The notes: a model not told the origin generated them from the sequence alone. Positions 11,660-25,632 are shown, counted from the stretch's first letter. The stretch: 64,000 nt of DNA from Artemia franciscana (GCF_032884065.1 NC_088865.1:45596185-45660184); one strand, 5' to 3'. Program-made: numbers and translations.

Positions 11660-13200
11660 TCAAAATTCAAAAAAAAATTTATTATGTTTATCTTTTCTTT
11701 CAATAGCCTTCAAAATCATACCTTCATCTAATTCTTGAAATTTCTTTTCAAACAGCTGCATTAGAATAAAATCGTATTGGTACAAAAAGGTTTACCATTT
11801 CACCTTCAAAATTAATAGTAATAACGACTATATTTCCATCTTTAGTCTTTACGCATTTCACTGCTTTAATTTTATTTTCAATTCCTAGATCCCAGTGTTT
11901 CTATTTCAACGGTTTAATTGCATTTATTTGTGATTTTGATTTCACTTAAAAGTTCATCCATTTATTAGCTGAGGATTTTATTTAATAAATTTTCTGAATA
12001 AGAAACAATTTTCATTCCATTAATAACCTTTTGATTTCTTCCCAGCAATCTTTCACTGGTGAAAGGTATCTGGGAAAAAATCCAGACACGCGTCGGAAAC
12101 AGGTTTCAGAGACTTTTCCAATAGCACTCTATTACAGAAATCTATCCCGTTTTGTAAGTGTTCATTTGAAAAGTTTTCACCTATTAAAGTCGGACCATCG
12201 ATTAATGATAAAATATTTGGTTAGATGTTGTGCATAACCTTAGCATTCTAGAAAAAGATGGTTTGTATTCTTAAAGTTTTGGAGAATATAGTAGGGAAAA
12301 TAAAAAGGGTCTTATTAACCCGTTAAACTTTATAGACTTTGAGCAGTAAAAGTTTTCTAGCAAAAGTTTAATTTCTATATCATCAGTTGATCCAGATGCA
12401 TTAATATTAGGTTCATGTTTTGAAACATCAAAATAAAAATAATGGATATATCATTTTAAAGCCATTATGGTTAACAATAGTTCCATTATCAACATTTCGA
12501 AAGTTCGTATCGTAATGTAAAAATCTTTGATAAGCATCAGAATAATCCTTATTATTCTTATTAAAATCACATTTTAAATCTTCTTATGGATGTTTATATT
12601 CTCTTACTCTCACTTCAATTCTAGTATATTCATAAGATCAAATACTAGGTTAATTTGTGAAGCATTATCTTCTCTTTCTGTTTTTTTAATACTATAACAA
12701 TTTTAGATGAATTATATATTTCAGAAACTACTTTCTCTGTCAATCCTTTGTTATTTTTATTGTCACTTTTATAAGTATTCCACACTTAATTCAAAGAAAC
12801 TTTTTTAACTAATTTACCTTCCAAGTAATTTCTAGTGAATCAACTAGAATTTCATGTTGGTAGAATCCAAGATAAATACATTATATGAACTTTAAATTTT
12901 TAAGAACCATGTTTTATAATCGTATTTTTGTTACTATTCCTTTTCAATTGCTATTTAACATCTCTAAATGCACGATAAATGTCTTGACAAAACCCAAATA
13001 ATCTTGATAATGGTAAGTGCATGCTAGCTATATGAATTTCTTGTGTTTTCCAATTGTTTTCAATAGACTGCTATTAAATTCATCATTTTTCTTGGTTTTA
13101 ACTAATAGATTTTCCTCTGCTTTTGCAGCAGCTTTGAAAGCACTTACAATCTCACTTTCTTGTGTAAATGAACCAATTCTTTGCGTTTAAACTTTATACC
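11660..13200 (-). pseudogene. Decayed minus-strand coding region, family uncertain
   Basis: On the minus strand, successive frames give protein-like segments broken by stops and frameshifts. One near 13190-13080 is lysine/glutamate-rich. One near 13040-12900 contains 'SRLFGFC' followed by an Ile-Tyr-Arg-rich stretch and a conserved-looking 'WILP'. One near 12230-12060 contains 'DFCNRVLLEKSL' and 'DFFPD'. The order and flavour weakly recall the uncharacterised F54H12.2-like proteins that I associate with Maverick/Polinton-type elements, but this is recollection at low confidence. No polymerase, integrase or terminal repeat was seen to back it. The region is repeated, equally broken, at about 24093-25632. 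Confidence 0.35.
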
Positions 13201-15689
13201 AAATTATATTTGTGGAGCTCCCTAAAAAACTCCCTAAAAAAAGGAAAAAATAAATTAGTGAGAATGCAATTTGTGGCAAATTAGCTGTGCTACGCATTCG
13301 GCAAAATCGGGAAGATTGCCTTGAATTTAGAAGAACACAAAGAGGATTCGTTATCTTTGCTGAATTCTGAAAGGATTGGACTGAAGGTTTGAACTGTGAA
13401 AAATATTGTAAGCCTTTAGTAAATATACATCAAATTGCGTAAAATAGTACTGGCTCTTAGACTAGTTGAAAAACCAAAAAGCCTGGCTTAATACTAGCAA
13501 AGAAGCTGTTGTGGTAGCCTAGACAATGGTAAAAAAGGTTCAAGGATGGATCTATAGCTGAAGTTTGGCTACATAGGCTATTCCATAGCTAGAATAAGGA
13601 AAGTTTGAATACACTACTCACTTCCCCGTTTGATCTCTTGACAAATCCAATAGGCTAATCAATTTACTTGCAAATATAGCCCCCCCCTTGATAGTCCTAT
13701 ATTTAGGCTAGGTTTACCCAAAAGGCTATAGAAACTAAAAGAAAATAATGAAAATCTTACTTTATATCATTCAGAACGTTTTTATTGATCAGATTATCAT
13801 GTCTCTTTCATTATTGGTGGGTGGTGTTTACCCCTGTGGAAAACCCCTACAGATAATACCTTCTTCCCTGTGGTTGGCTGGTCTAATATCACTTCCTGTT
13901 CACAAAAAGGACTTGAATGCTTAATTTCTGGTCTAATGAGCACCCTCCAAAAGTGCTTGTGACCACGAGGAAGAGGTACAAATGAAGAAGGGACAGTCCC
14001 TCCTAGGCTATACAGAATAAATCCTGCTCATTTTGGAGTTTAATGCTACTCTTTACTTTCATAATAACACCATAGAACAGAAATGTTCCCATAAATCATA
14101 AGGGATCAGATATCAATTTCATATTCTTTTAGGCTTTTTCAAAAGTTTTTTTTTGTAACCCCCCTTGCCCCCTTCTCTAACAACATCAAAAATCCTGGTT
14201 ACAGCCCTGAAGATTCTACATCAAGTTCTACCTCCACCTTTCCCTTGTCTCTCCCTTATAAACTAGTTCTATATTTATCTGATGACTCAGTGAGAGCTGG
14301 GGTTTTTTGGTGTTAAAATGGACCCTTTGTGGTTTCTCCCTCCCTTCCAAACTACAAAACAATCAGAGAACCTCATTGTAGAAGTTTGAGTGCCTTTTTA
14401 AGTTTTGTAATTTGTCCATTGCTTATAGATAGCATTTGATATTGGGAAACAAAGGGACATTTTTACTGGGGAGTTTTCTGCAGGGGGGGATTTTCAAAAG
14501 GGAGTAAATTTTGGGAATAATTTCCTTTCAACAAGGATTCATTTTCTGGGAAGTATTTTCCAAAGGGGGGGGGGTAAATGCCTAGAACTTCTGTTATTAT
14601 TTACTTTTTAAACTAACCTACACAATGGTAAATTCCAGATTAAGAAGATAACTAGGTTAATATAAGCTATAGCTCATTCCTAGATTAAAATAATGCAGGA
14701 ATACAATATTAGGGCTATTTATAGGACCAAGAGAGCAGGACTGCAGCTAAGTTAGGGTTCTCCATAGCTCCAAGGTGCATTAACAATGACTTGGAATTCA
14801 GCTTAGGTTTGTAGGTTTATTTAGATTATGTGTCAGCATTTGTCAGCACACTGAATAATTATGTCAGCACATTCTTTATATTCCCCCAAACTCAAAACTT
14901 AAGCTGCACTCCTGCAAGGGGTGAATATGGATTTGCTAGTGATTTGGATACTATATTTGGAAAGAGTTTGAAAAAGGAAACATGTAGTGTCTTTACTATG
15001 TCCCTATGTCAATTATGGAATTATGTTTATGCCTACCCCAGTTAGCCAAGAACATAGTTGAAGATTATAATTCAGGTAGGTATAATGGGTAATACAGGGC
15101 TCCCATGGCCTCAGTAAAAATCAAAAAGCTTCTTCAAAAAGCATATCCAGATCCAGAGCCTTAACAGCCCTTTTGGAAGGTGTGAAGTACATGTCTCTAA
15201 TTCCCCCCCCCCCCCTTTAAAGGGCAATGACCTTTGGTGATGTTTTACAATATTTGCACTATAAAAGTGAAACTGAAAGAAATAGATCTGCTGCTCAATT
15301 GAGGCTCAAGAAAAGGGTTTTGAGCCTCATATCTTTGCTCAATCCAAATTTATATGGTTTTAAAGATCTATGAATCTATTTTGGTAAATATTTAGTGGTT
15401 ACTCTCTCCATAAAGAAAACTATAAAATTCTAAAACTACTTTAGAACTTCCAAAATACTTAATTTTTGTCATTGTCAGAAGTTACTTTTCTTCATTTTAC
15501 AATATTGTGACAGATATAGCCTAAGCCTATTGGAAAAATTGTATATAGGCCTACTCTTTTTGATTTTCAATAGCACAACTGCTTTTACTCTTAACAATTA
15601 ATCAATAAAAAACTTTCCAAAAGAGAAGTTTTGAGAAGAAAAGTAAATCCAAATTACACTTAAGATCAGTAGAACTAAAAACACTGAAA
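13201..15689. other. Repeat-rich non-coding stretch of the left copy
   Basis: No gene recognised. Noted are repeated 'taggcta/agcctag' words at about 13440-13740 and homopolymer G runs near 14487 and 14565. A C run near 15205 differs in length between the two duplication copies. A 71-codon frame at 14830-15045 has no motif. Confidence 0.4.
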
Positions 15690-16132
15690 ACAAATTCTAT
15701 TACAAAAATTTTCCCTTGCACTTATTACAACATTGAAAATAAAATGAAAATCACAGTACATTAAAATCTTGAATTGACAAGCATTCAGCAAATAATATCA
15801 TTATATATCAAATGCTCAGTTTAATTTTATTAGTTCTTTCCAAGACTGTTCAAGATGCATATAGTTATCACTATAAACAAGAGTATGGCTACTGCCAGCT
15901 TCCCTAACTGTAAAAGTCTAAAGCCTACTGCATAATTGGCGCTTTACTAAAAATAAATTATATTGCAATTATTTTCTTTTTTACTTATTACAACATTGAA
16001 AATAAAATTAAAATTACATTGAAATAAAATCTTGAAATGATGAGCTTTCAGTGATTAATATCATTGTATATCAAATATTTAATTTCATTTAATTAGTTCT
16101 TTCCAAAACTGTTCAGTACACATATAGTTTGC
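15690..16132 (+). repeat. Direct repeat pair, about 180 bp each
   Basis: 15690-15865 and 15952-16132 share 'cttattacaacattgaaaataaaat', 'ttaaaatcttgaa', 'aatatcattatatatcaaat' and 'ttagttctttccaa(a/g)actgttca' in the same order, separated by about 87 bp. The pair recurs in the right duplication copy at about 28115-28556, so it predates the large duplication. Confidence 0.65.
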
Positions 16133-16208
16133 AGTTAAGTGCCCCTGATGGAGTAGGCTTTAAACTTTTATAGTTAGGGAGGGGGCAGTGGCCAAACTCT
16201 TTTTTAGT

Positions 16209-16540
16209 GATTTTTGTTTGTTTTAGGCTTTATTTTGTATGTTCAATCTAAGTTTTACTTATTTTAAGATTTATTTATTTATCTACATTAATACCTGTCG
16301 TTTGTTTGCTATGATTGTTTATCTAATTTCTGTTTATTTTGAGTTTCATTTATGCTTTAACAGTAAAAGATTTTTGTTCATCTGAAGCTCCATTTGCATT
16401 TTCAATTCGAGTTCTTTCATTTAAGATTATTTTATTTATTTATGTTAGTACCTATTGTATGCTTGTATCCTATGATTGTTCATTTAATTTCACTTTGTTT
16501 TGGGTTTCATATATTCTTTAGTAGTAATTTCTGGTTCTTT
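16209..16540 (+). repeat. Tandem pair of about 165-bp units
   Basis: Two units share the word order 'ttttgtt', 'tatttatttat(c/g)t', 'ta(a/g)tacct', 'ctatgattgtt', 'taatttc', 'gtttcat', 'tctttaa/ctttagtag' before repeating. The same pair is in the right copy at about 28635-28960. T-rich and without coding potential. Confidence 0.5.
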
Positions 16541-16762
16541 TGAGTTTTAATTATTATTGGTTTGTATTTCTGCTAATATTCAGTCTAATTTGGCCTTTAA
16601 TTTTCTCTGAAAAACTTATTTGTGGAAAGTTTTTGTTTTTTTAATCAATTTCTGTTTGTTTTTGATTACCAAAGTTTCAAGTTTTTAATCTCTCTATTTC
16701 AAATCAATTTTTTTTTAACATGAAAGCTATCTTAAAATTTTTATCAGAAACATTTGGGAAAA

Positions 16763-17730
16763 ATGGCAAGAAGACTTATTTACAGATTTATCATCTTATT
16801 CTTCCAACCTTTGTACAACTGTGAAAATAGCCCCTAGACCTTGGCTATTCTACTTTAAACATCTTCACTGCATTCACCATTTTTGCTAATAATACTATCT
16901 AGGTAAGGAAAGCTATCCATTTGATCAGTCCTCTTGTTATGCAACATCACCTCTTCATTTATTCCCATCTAATCATAATCACCTTCGTTTATTGGACCCA
17001 TTCTAAGCAACTTGGTCCTCTTAAAATTAATTTTCAGTCCTAATTTTGCACCCTTAACTTGCAAAACCTCAAAACAATCATTAAATATGCTAAAACTTTC
17101 ATTTAGGACACTTAAATCATTAGCATAATTTAAGACTTGGAGACTTTAGTTTTCACTTTTTATTCCATGCTCTCTCATAGCCTTTGTTGTGCCCTTAGCA
17201 CAAAGTTCATCGAAATATTTTTTGAAAATGATGATAAAACACTACTTAGCTTAAATCCTGATTCACTACAAAACCAGCTGCTAACATCATTTCCTACCTT
17301 AACTGCAGCAATGTTAGTCTCATAGATAGCACTTATTACTTTAATGTATTTATCTGGCATACCATACAAGGTCAAGACCTTCATTGAAGCTCATCTTTCA
17401 GCTGAATTAAATGCTTCCCATTTTTCAAAAAAATCATATTCATAATCTTCATCAATTTATCTCTAACAGCACAATCACCAGATTTAAGAAACTCATTTAT
17501 CACACTATCAACTCCTGGTGCCTTATTATTTATTATTCCTTTTAGTTCTGTGTCTGATTCTTCCTTGCAAAATAAGTTTTTCTTCATTTCCAAGGTGTCA
17601 CAAACTCTCCCATTCTTTTCTGTATCATGTTCTGGCTTATCATTTGGGAAATCAAATTGGCCCACCTCAATTTCACTTTTAGTGTAAATTGCAATCCCAT
17701 TTCTGCTAATTCCATTCCCATCCTTTGTTA
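16763..17730 (-). mobile_element. RTE-like LINE reverse-transcriptase fragment, decayed
   Basis: The minus strand encodes broken pieces of the same protein as the intact element at 45957-48873, in the same order. 17665-17381 has 'GRVCDTLEMKKNLF' and 'NNKAPGVDSVINEFLK'. 17384-17175 has 'LYGMPDKYIKVISAIYE' and 'AAVKVGNDVSSWFC'. About 17135-16990 has 'YANDLSVL' where the active RT has YADD, followed by 'GAKLGLKINFKRTK'. About 16950-16770 carries the region corresponding to 'YLGSIISK'. The YADD-to-YAND change removes a catalytic aspartate and several frameshifts are present, so it is dead. Its 5' end abuts the CR1-like LINE. Confidence 0.85.
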
Positions 17731-17771
17731 AAAAGTCAAGAAGAAAAAATAAATAGAAACCAATAAAATTA

Positions 17772-19391
17772 ATGACTAGTTTTCCTGATTATTATACAGC
17801 TCAACAAAACTCGGAAACAACTTTTGCGATATCTTTCGTGTTTAGTAAGGATGGGAGTCAGTTTGTGGACTTTTTGAGATTTTATACAGGGCAATCTGTT
17901 GCAGCCAGAAGATAGGGTATGGGGGTGATGGAATGTAATTGAGGAACAGACAGGGTCTTGGTACCAAAATGAAGGCACAGGAGTTTTTTTCTCTTGGCCA
18001 ATGTGGTGAGCTTCAACTTACCTAGTAGATAATGATATGGAACCTTTCCTCTACCATTTATGATTCTAAGTGCTCATTTTCAGACATTTTCAATCATATA
18101 AATATGCTATGAAGAAAGACCAAATGCCACACTGGACAAGCATACTCGAGTATTGGCCGAATAAAAGAACAATCTCCAGGAAGCAAGAAAATCTTATCAA
18201 AACTTTTAGAATGGAAACTGAAGGGGAAGCTTGTTTGATGATGTTTTGAATATGGACATCCCACTTCAAATCTGCAGTAGTTGTCACCTCAAGTAGTTTA
18301 ATGCATGTCACAGAGATTTTGGGAGGAATGGAGTTTGTGAAAGAGCAAGATGGTTTAAAAAAAAATAACTGTCATAACTGACGATTTATTAGCACTAACT
18401 TTCATCTTCGACAAAGAAGCCTCCTTTGTGACATTGTCAAGTAATATCCTAATTGAGCTTTTAGTATTTCATCAGAAAAACTCAAGTGCAGACAGGTTGT
18501 CCACATACTTCTATTGCTCTGTGTGATCAGTCATGAGGCTATTAACCATTATAAGAAATAAAATGGGACCTATCAGAGTTTCCTGGGGGACCCCACAAAA
18601 GATAGGAAAGGGTTTGGAATAAATATTTTTATGTTTAAGCACTTGAGAACAATATGTTAAAAAGGAGGCAACAATTTTAACTAGAAAGGGACTCACTTGA
18701 AACTGTGTCAAGAAGACTAACAAGGTAGTCTGAAGTAGGTTTCTCCTTGAGAGGTTTCGAAATTGTTGTTAGCCAGTAAGTTCAAGAATCTCTGCCTTTA
18801 AACAACTAGTTAAGAAACTCTTGTAAATTTTGAAAAAGCTGGGGTTAAGGTTATTGGTCGTACTTCAGTAAAATCGTTCAGGCCTCCCATCTTTTGGACT
18901 GGAGTAATATAGCCCAGCTTCCAGCACGACGGGTAACATCCGGAATTACTAATATCATTAAAAATACTAACAAGGGGGTGTTGATAGTTTATTGGGAAAT
19001 GCTTTCATTAGATCAATTAGATATCAATGGGACAAATACTAGTTTTTTTTAGTTTATGTATTTTTTCCATTATTTGCTTTGCTGAAATTTCAAGGATTTT
19101 ATCTTTTGGAGTTTTAGGGATTAGCTGGTTTTCTGGGAGAGGGGGGAACGTTTGCATATCTGTTCAGGTGGTTCATCTGAAGAAAATCAAGGTTCTTACA
19201 CCAGCAACCCTCCAATTCTTTCAATTTCTTAAACCATTGCAGACGTTTGTTCTGTTTTAAGTAATTTAATTTATTCTTACCAAAACGAGAAGCAGCTTGC
19301 CGTATTTCTTTCTTTATTTGTTTATGGAGGGCTAAGGCATCTTCTTTCTTTTCGAGGCGAAAAAGTTTTAGTTTCAAATGGATTTGTCCTT
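17772..19391 (-). mobile_element. CR1/jockey-like LINE, 3' part, cut by the assembly gap
   Basis: Minus-strand frames give the linker between endonuclease and RT (19377-19114), an RT piece with 'CGVPQETLIGPILFLIMVN' (18723-18511) and a thumb-like piece with 'TTADLKWDVHIQNI' (18311-18090). A C-terminal piece contains 'KHERYRKSCF' (17978-17769). Frameshifts separate all of them. The element continues towards its 5' end across the N gap. The homologous, uncut copy is at 30190-33880. The assignment to the CR1/jockey/L2 assemblage is by motif; the clade is not certain. Confidence 0.8.
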
Positions 19392-19491
19392 NNNNNNNNN
19401 NNNNNNNNNNNNNNNNNNNNNNNNNNNNNNNNNNNNNNNNNNNNNNNNNNNNNNNNNNNNNNNNNNNNNNNNNNNNNNNNNNNNNNNNNNN
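19392..19491. other. Assembly gap, 100 N
   Basis: Exactly 100 unknown bases. Such a length is the conventional placeholder for a gap of unknown size, so the distance and even the adjacency of the flanks are not established by sequence. Confidence 0.98.
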
Positions 19492-20697
19492 TCAAAAGGA
19501 AGGGCTGTAGATAATACAGATTTTCGTTTGGTTACGTGTTGGTTGTATAAGGGAAAAGGTGACTTGTTTGATGGTAGGTATGGAATTTCTAGGTCGAAGG
19601 GGTCAAACTTTTACTGTGGGAGGAGGGAAGGGCGCTAAGACTGAAAGATGGGCTAAAATACTTGTTGTCCCTGACTAATTTGAAACCTTCAGCTTAAAGT
19701 ACTTGAGACAAGTGGAATCAATTGTTAAAGGGGATAGCCCCCTTCCTGAAAAAAGGACCTGCCAAACGGCCAAAAACAAATTTCGTGATCGAATTAAAGT
19801 GTACATTTTTAAGTCCTTTAGCCAGTGTAATTCTAATGCAGAAGGAAAGCCCAAAAAGAAATATTGACCCAAGCGGAACTAAAAAAGGGCCAGAAATATT
19901 TTTCTTGGTCAAGCCCTAAAGAAGAGATGGTTGCAATTTTTTTTTGGGAACGCATTTGACTGGACATAAAATGTTCCTTTTTAGGAAAAAATTGATAGTT
20001 GGGTAGCCAGCCTACCCCTTAGCTCTTTTCAGGTACCTGAATGCCGAAGCCCCCATTATTTTCCATCAAACTTCTGAGACGATCATTTGTTCAGGAGTTT
20101 AAAATGTCTAATAAATATGTTTTTGGGATTTACATCACCCTGAAAGTTGCAGGAGAAATGATTATTAACTTTTAAGTTACCTGGTTACCCTTTTTAGTAT
20201 AAATGGTGGCTTGGCTAAGTCTTTGTTGTCTTATCAGCTAAAGACTCGTACAAATAATTGGTGCTTGTTGGAGTTAACCAAAGATGCTATATAAGATGCT
20301 ATAAAGACTTTATATGAGGGCAGACGTAAATCCAATGAAACTTTGAACCCAGGCTATTAAAATTGCATAACCAGACAAAGGACTGAGACAAACTTAAACT
20401 GGAGCTTAAATTTTGTCTTTAATTTACCGTTAAAATAACACTCAAAATTCGCTTCGCCATGTGGATCTTTATTCAAAAAAACAAATACAATAAGAATTTT
20501 CATTTATGACACCAAAACTGGCCCTAAACGTGTTTTTCTCTGATATACTTATAACCATGCAGAACAGTTATGTGACAGGAATGTTGGACATGCCTATGCA
20601 ACAATGTTAAAAAGAGAAATCGTGCATTAAGAGTGCCTTGAAGCTAACGTACAAATAGTAGTTCAGATAGGGATGAATCCTTTTATTAGACAGTGAA

Positions 20698-23600
20698 ACA
20701 CAATGACAAAAAGCCAATGGAAGTATCGTTTTCTAAAATAACCATGGCGGATGTATGGAGATGATGTGACCAAAGAGTAGTATCCCCTCAACAGGGTCCT
20801 ATCCCGATGTACTGTTGGAGCTGCTAACCCCTGTTATCCATTCAACGAATACTGTGACAGCCATAGGGGGTATACTAGATCCAAATGAAGTTATCAATCC
20901 TATTCCATCTTTTCATAGAGATAAGAACGTTCCCTGGACACATTGCATGCCAGAGAATATTGTCACTATACTATGTGAGGTCTTTGTTGTAGATATCGTA
21001 TCTGAGTTTCCTGGAAACACTGCTTGCCAAGTTTATTGAGTCGATGAAACAATCCAATGGTTCCAAGTGCACAATATCATTGTGTAAGGTATCTCAGCTT
21101 ATGGTAAAAATGCGTTGTTTGCAAAGTATTTGACAGAAAAGAATGAGAATTTGTCCAAATTATTTTTATAGCATAAAGCATAATAAACAGTTCGGTTACA
21201 TTTTTTAGAACTTAGATATTTGAAACAATTTTTTTTCCCAGTAGGAAGAGCAATGAACTCTCACGTAACTGATTTCTCTGGCCTTGAGAGTTAGTTACAC
21301 AATGATTTAACCCTAGGGTACCTAGAGGATCAATGAAGTTTTAATAAACTTACCTAGTAGTTGTGTCACAAATTCTGTTGGGATCAATGAACAACTAGTT
21401 TCCCTATTACGAAATAAGTCTGTACAACCTTCAGTAAAAGTATTAGAGTTTGATGAAGTACTTCTCTACTTAAATACTACATCAATAGCTTCCGAGATGA
21501 TTGGACTATATGACACTGAATTTATTGGCTTGAATAAATCATCTTTTGGTGTTATATTTGAATGTACATTTTTTATATTGTTTGTGGAACACAAAGAAAT
21601 TGATTATAATCATTGGAAAGGGAACTATAAAACGATGATGGATTCTCGAACGATGATGAAATCTTGAATGATGAACTCTTGCATGACATATTTATTTTAT
21701 ACGAATCTTTTCTGACATTTCGAATGGGAAGAATTCCTGTAGGGGGACCCTGCTTTTCTTGATTTTTTATTTTGCTCTTTGTAATCCCATTCCAGTATAC
21801 TGTACCTTCTTTTCCACGACCACAGTTGTGCTTTTAAGATTTCATAGGGCGTTGAGGATGCCCTTTCTTATGCTAGATTTTTACTTGACAAATCTAAAAC
21901 TGAGTGTGTTGCCATTTTAGTTGAATGCATTTCATTCAATATTTTTTTCTTTGTCACTTTGAGTTTCATCTCATCTATTCGAATATCCATAGGACCTAAA
22001 TTGGTTACATTAGACTCATAAGAATTGTTGAAATTATGATAGCGGCCTTTGCAGATGATACAATCGCGCAAAAATATATTTCTAATTCAATATTTTCATC
22101 CATCATAGCTTAGTTCGCAACTCACAATGTGATTGCTTAAGGTAAAAGGTCTTAAAATAAAGACAGGTTAAGCTTAAAGATGTTCATTGCTTAAAGTTGG
22201 GTATAATATCCATAAAACAGGATTCCTGTGACATACCATAATGTTTACTGTGTTGGTTCGTGATTATCCATCCATAATGCAACAAAAACTTTGGGAATTT
22301 ATCAAGTAACGGAGCTTGTTGTACTAAAAGCTGTTTTTATTATATGTTTTTTGGCACTCAGCCAGCAACTAAAACTATCGGAATTTATCAACTAGCTGAG
22401 ATCATTGTACTGAAGAGGATTTTAATAGATTTTTAACACCATGAGATGATTTTTTCAAGGCAATAAATTCAGTGTAAGATAGTCCAATCATATTGGAATC
22501 TTTTGATGCAGCATTCAAGAAGAAAAGTACTTCATAGAACTTTTATACCTTTGTTAAAGGTTGTAAAGACTTGTTTCGTAATAGTGAAAGTAGTAGTTCA
22601 TTGATCACAATTTGTTACACAGCTAATATGTGAGTCTATTCAGAGTTAATTTGTCCTTCATGTACCTTAGGATTAAATCATTGCTAAGCTAACACACGAG
22701 GCCGGAGAAATCAGCTTCGCAAGAGTTCATTGCTCTTCCAACTGTGAAAAGAAAATCTAAGTTTAAATTTCTAGGTTCAAAAAATGTAACCGAATCGCTT
22801 GTCACAACTATAGACCATGTCTTTTTTGAGACATTAAAGGAAATAACTTAAGTTTAAATTTCTTTAATATAAAAAAGACTCTGATTTTTAAAAAGTTAAA
22901 AAAAAATTCTGTTTAAAAAAAATCCAAGTTAAAAATTTCTACGTTAAGCTTTTTTTCTAAGTTCACAAAGAAATAGGGAGGCTAGTAGAGAGGAATGTTT
23001 CTTATACTAATGATTATATTTGGCGTACAAAAACAAACAATTCAGTAAATACTCTTTTTCGGTTCTGATATTGATCTTTACCACCTCCTGAAGCTTCAGG
23101 TTCAAAATAATCCATAGATTGAATTCAAAAGCTCGAGGGTGGATAGTAGGGTGGGATTTTTATCTAACTAATAATGATATACATACAATTCGGTAAGTAA
23201 ATGGAGTGTAAATGTCTTTTGATAAACCTAAACGGTATTTAAAAGAGTCTGGTAATCAAACGACAAAATACATAGATTACGAACTTCTTGTTTATTGGAA
23301 TCCTTATTAAAATTCCTTTGATTAAACTAGTTGATAAATGAAGCTCACTTAATGTAATGATAATAACTTGTACGAATTCTCATTCTTTTATGTCATATAC
23401 GTAGCAAACAATGTGTTTTCGTCGGAAGCTGAGATACCTTATGCAGTAGTACTGTTGGATCAGAGCCATTGGATTATCTCATCAACACAATAAACTTGGC
23501 AAGAAATGTTTCCAGGAAACCAAGATAAAACATTGACAACATAGGACTCTCACGATACAACGACAATATTTTTTGGAATGTAATGTGTCCAGGAAAGGTT

Positions 23601-23848
23601 CTTATTTCTAAGGCAAGATACAATGGGATTGAAAACTTTATTTGGCTCTTGTATATTCCCTGTGGCTGTGGCAGTATTTGTTGAAGGTGTACGAGGGGTT
23701 AACAACTCCAGTAAAACATCGGGATAGGGCTTTTATCGTCCTGTTGATGGGACACTATTCTTCGGTCACACCATTCCTATACATATGATGTAGTTATTTT
23801 CGAAGACCAAGCTTCCATTGGCTGTTTATCATTATGTTACACTGACAG
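20698..23848. repeat. Inverted-repeat pair, right duplication copy
   Basis: Arms at about 20698-21546 and 22443-23848 with a spacer of about 900 bp, homologous to 8262-11415. The 74-codon frame in the left arm (20815-21039) is kept with one substitution relative to the other copy. That says only that the copies are recent, not that it is coding. Confidence 0.65.
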
Positions 23849-24092
23849 TAGTATAGTAATTGTTTAATCTCGACCACTCATCAAATCAATTCAATTTACC
23901 CGGTTTCAATGGAATTTGTAGCATTTTAAACTATTTCCCTTATAGCTTTCAACATCAAAAATGGTCTTGTAAAATAATAATTTGATACATATTTTTCTTA
24001 TAAACCAAAATTGTATAGTATATACTACTATATTGTATAAACTACTGATATAAATAATTATTTAAAGGACAGTTTGATATACTATGTTAACA

Positions 24093-25632
24093 TCAAAATT
24101 CAAAAAAAAATTTATTATGTTTATCTTTTCTTTCAATAGCCTTCAAAATCATACCTTCATCTAATTCTTGAAATTTCTTTTCAAACAGCTGCATTAGAAT
24201 AAAATCGTATTGGTACAAAAAGGTTTACCATTTCACCTTCAAAATTAATAGTAATAACGACTATATTTCCATCTTTAGTCTTTACGCATTTCACTGCTTT
24301 AATTTTATTTTCAATTCCTAGATCCCAGTGTTTCTATTTCAACGGTTTAATTGCATTTATTTGTGATTTTGATTTCACTTAAAAGTTCATCCATTTATTA
24401 GCTGAGGATTTTATTTAATAAATTTTCTGAATAAGAAACAATTTTCATTCCATTAATAACCTTTTGATTTCTTCCCAGCAATCTTTCACTGGTGAAAGGT
24501 ATCTGGGAAAAAATCCAGCCACGCGTCGGAAACAGGTTTCAGAGACTTTTCCAATAGCACTCTATTACAGAAATCTATCCCGTTTTGTAAGTGTTCATTT
24601 GAAAAGTTTTCACCTATTAAAGTCGGACCATCGATTAATGATATAATATTTGGTTAGATGTTGTGCATAACCTTAGCATTCTAGAAAAAGATGGTTTGTA
24701 TTCTTAAAGTTTTGGAGAATATAGTAGGGAAAATAAAAAGGGTCTTATTAACCCATTAAACTTTATAGACTTTGAGCAGTAAAAGTTTTCTAGCAAAAGT
24801 TTAATTTCTATATCATCAGTTGATCCAGATGCATTAATATTAGGTTCATGTTTTGAAACATCAAAATAAAAATAATGGATATATCATTTTAAAGCCATTA
24901 TGGTTAACAATAGTTCCATTATCAACATTTCGAAAGTTCGTATCGTAATGTAAAAATCTTTGATAAGCATCAGAATAATCCTTATTATTCTTATTAAAAT
25001 CACATTTTAAATCTTCTTATGGATGTTTATATTCTCTTACTCTCACTTCAATTCTAGTATATTCATAAGATCAAATACTAGGTTAATTTGTGAAGCATTA
25101 TCTTCTCTTTCTGTTTTTTTAATACTATAACAATTTTAGATGAATTATATATTTCAGAAACTACTTTCTCTGTCAATCCTTTGTTATTTTTATTGTCACT
25201 TATATAAGTATTCCACATTTAATTCAAAGAAACTTTTTTTAACTAATTTACCTTCCAAGTAATTTCTAGTGAATCAACTAGAATTTCATGTTGGTAGAAT
25301 CCAAGATAAATACATTATATGAACTTTAAATTTTTAAGAACCATGTTTTATAATCGTATTTTTGTTACTATTCCTTTTCAATTGCTATTTAACATCTCTA
25401 AATACACGATAAATGTCTTGACAAAACCCAAATAATCTTGATAATGGTAAGTGCATGCTAGCTATATGAATTTCTTGTGTTTTCCAATTGTTTTCAATAG
25501 ACTGCTATTAAATTCATCATTTTTCTTGGTTTTAACTAATAGATTTTCCTCTGCTTTTGCAGCAGCTTTGAAAGCACTTACAATCTCACTTTCTTGTGTA
25601 AATGAACCAATTGTTTGCGTTTAAACTTTATA
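24093..25632 (-). pseudogene. Decayed minus-strand coding region, right duplication copy
   Basis: Homologue of 11660-13200, broken at the same places, so the decay preceded the large duplication. The function is unknown, with the same weak resemblance noted there. Confidence 0.33.

Larger units (their letters stand above)
7056..19391 (+). repeat. 12.3-kb direct duplication, left copy
   Basis: The sequence from 7056 is matched base by base by the sequence from 19492, at an offset of 12436 at the start and 12367 at the end. Differences are scattered single-base changes and small indels. Examples are a 3-bp indel in a 'gatgat' tract near 9225, a C-run length change near 15205/27636, and an approximately 65-bp segment at about 18325-18390 that is absent from the other copy. 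Copy-to-copy divergence is low, by eye about 1-2%. This copy ends at the N gap. It could be a recent tandem duplication or two haplotypes wrongly placed in series. Confidence 0.93.
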
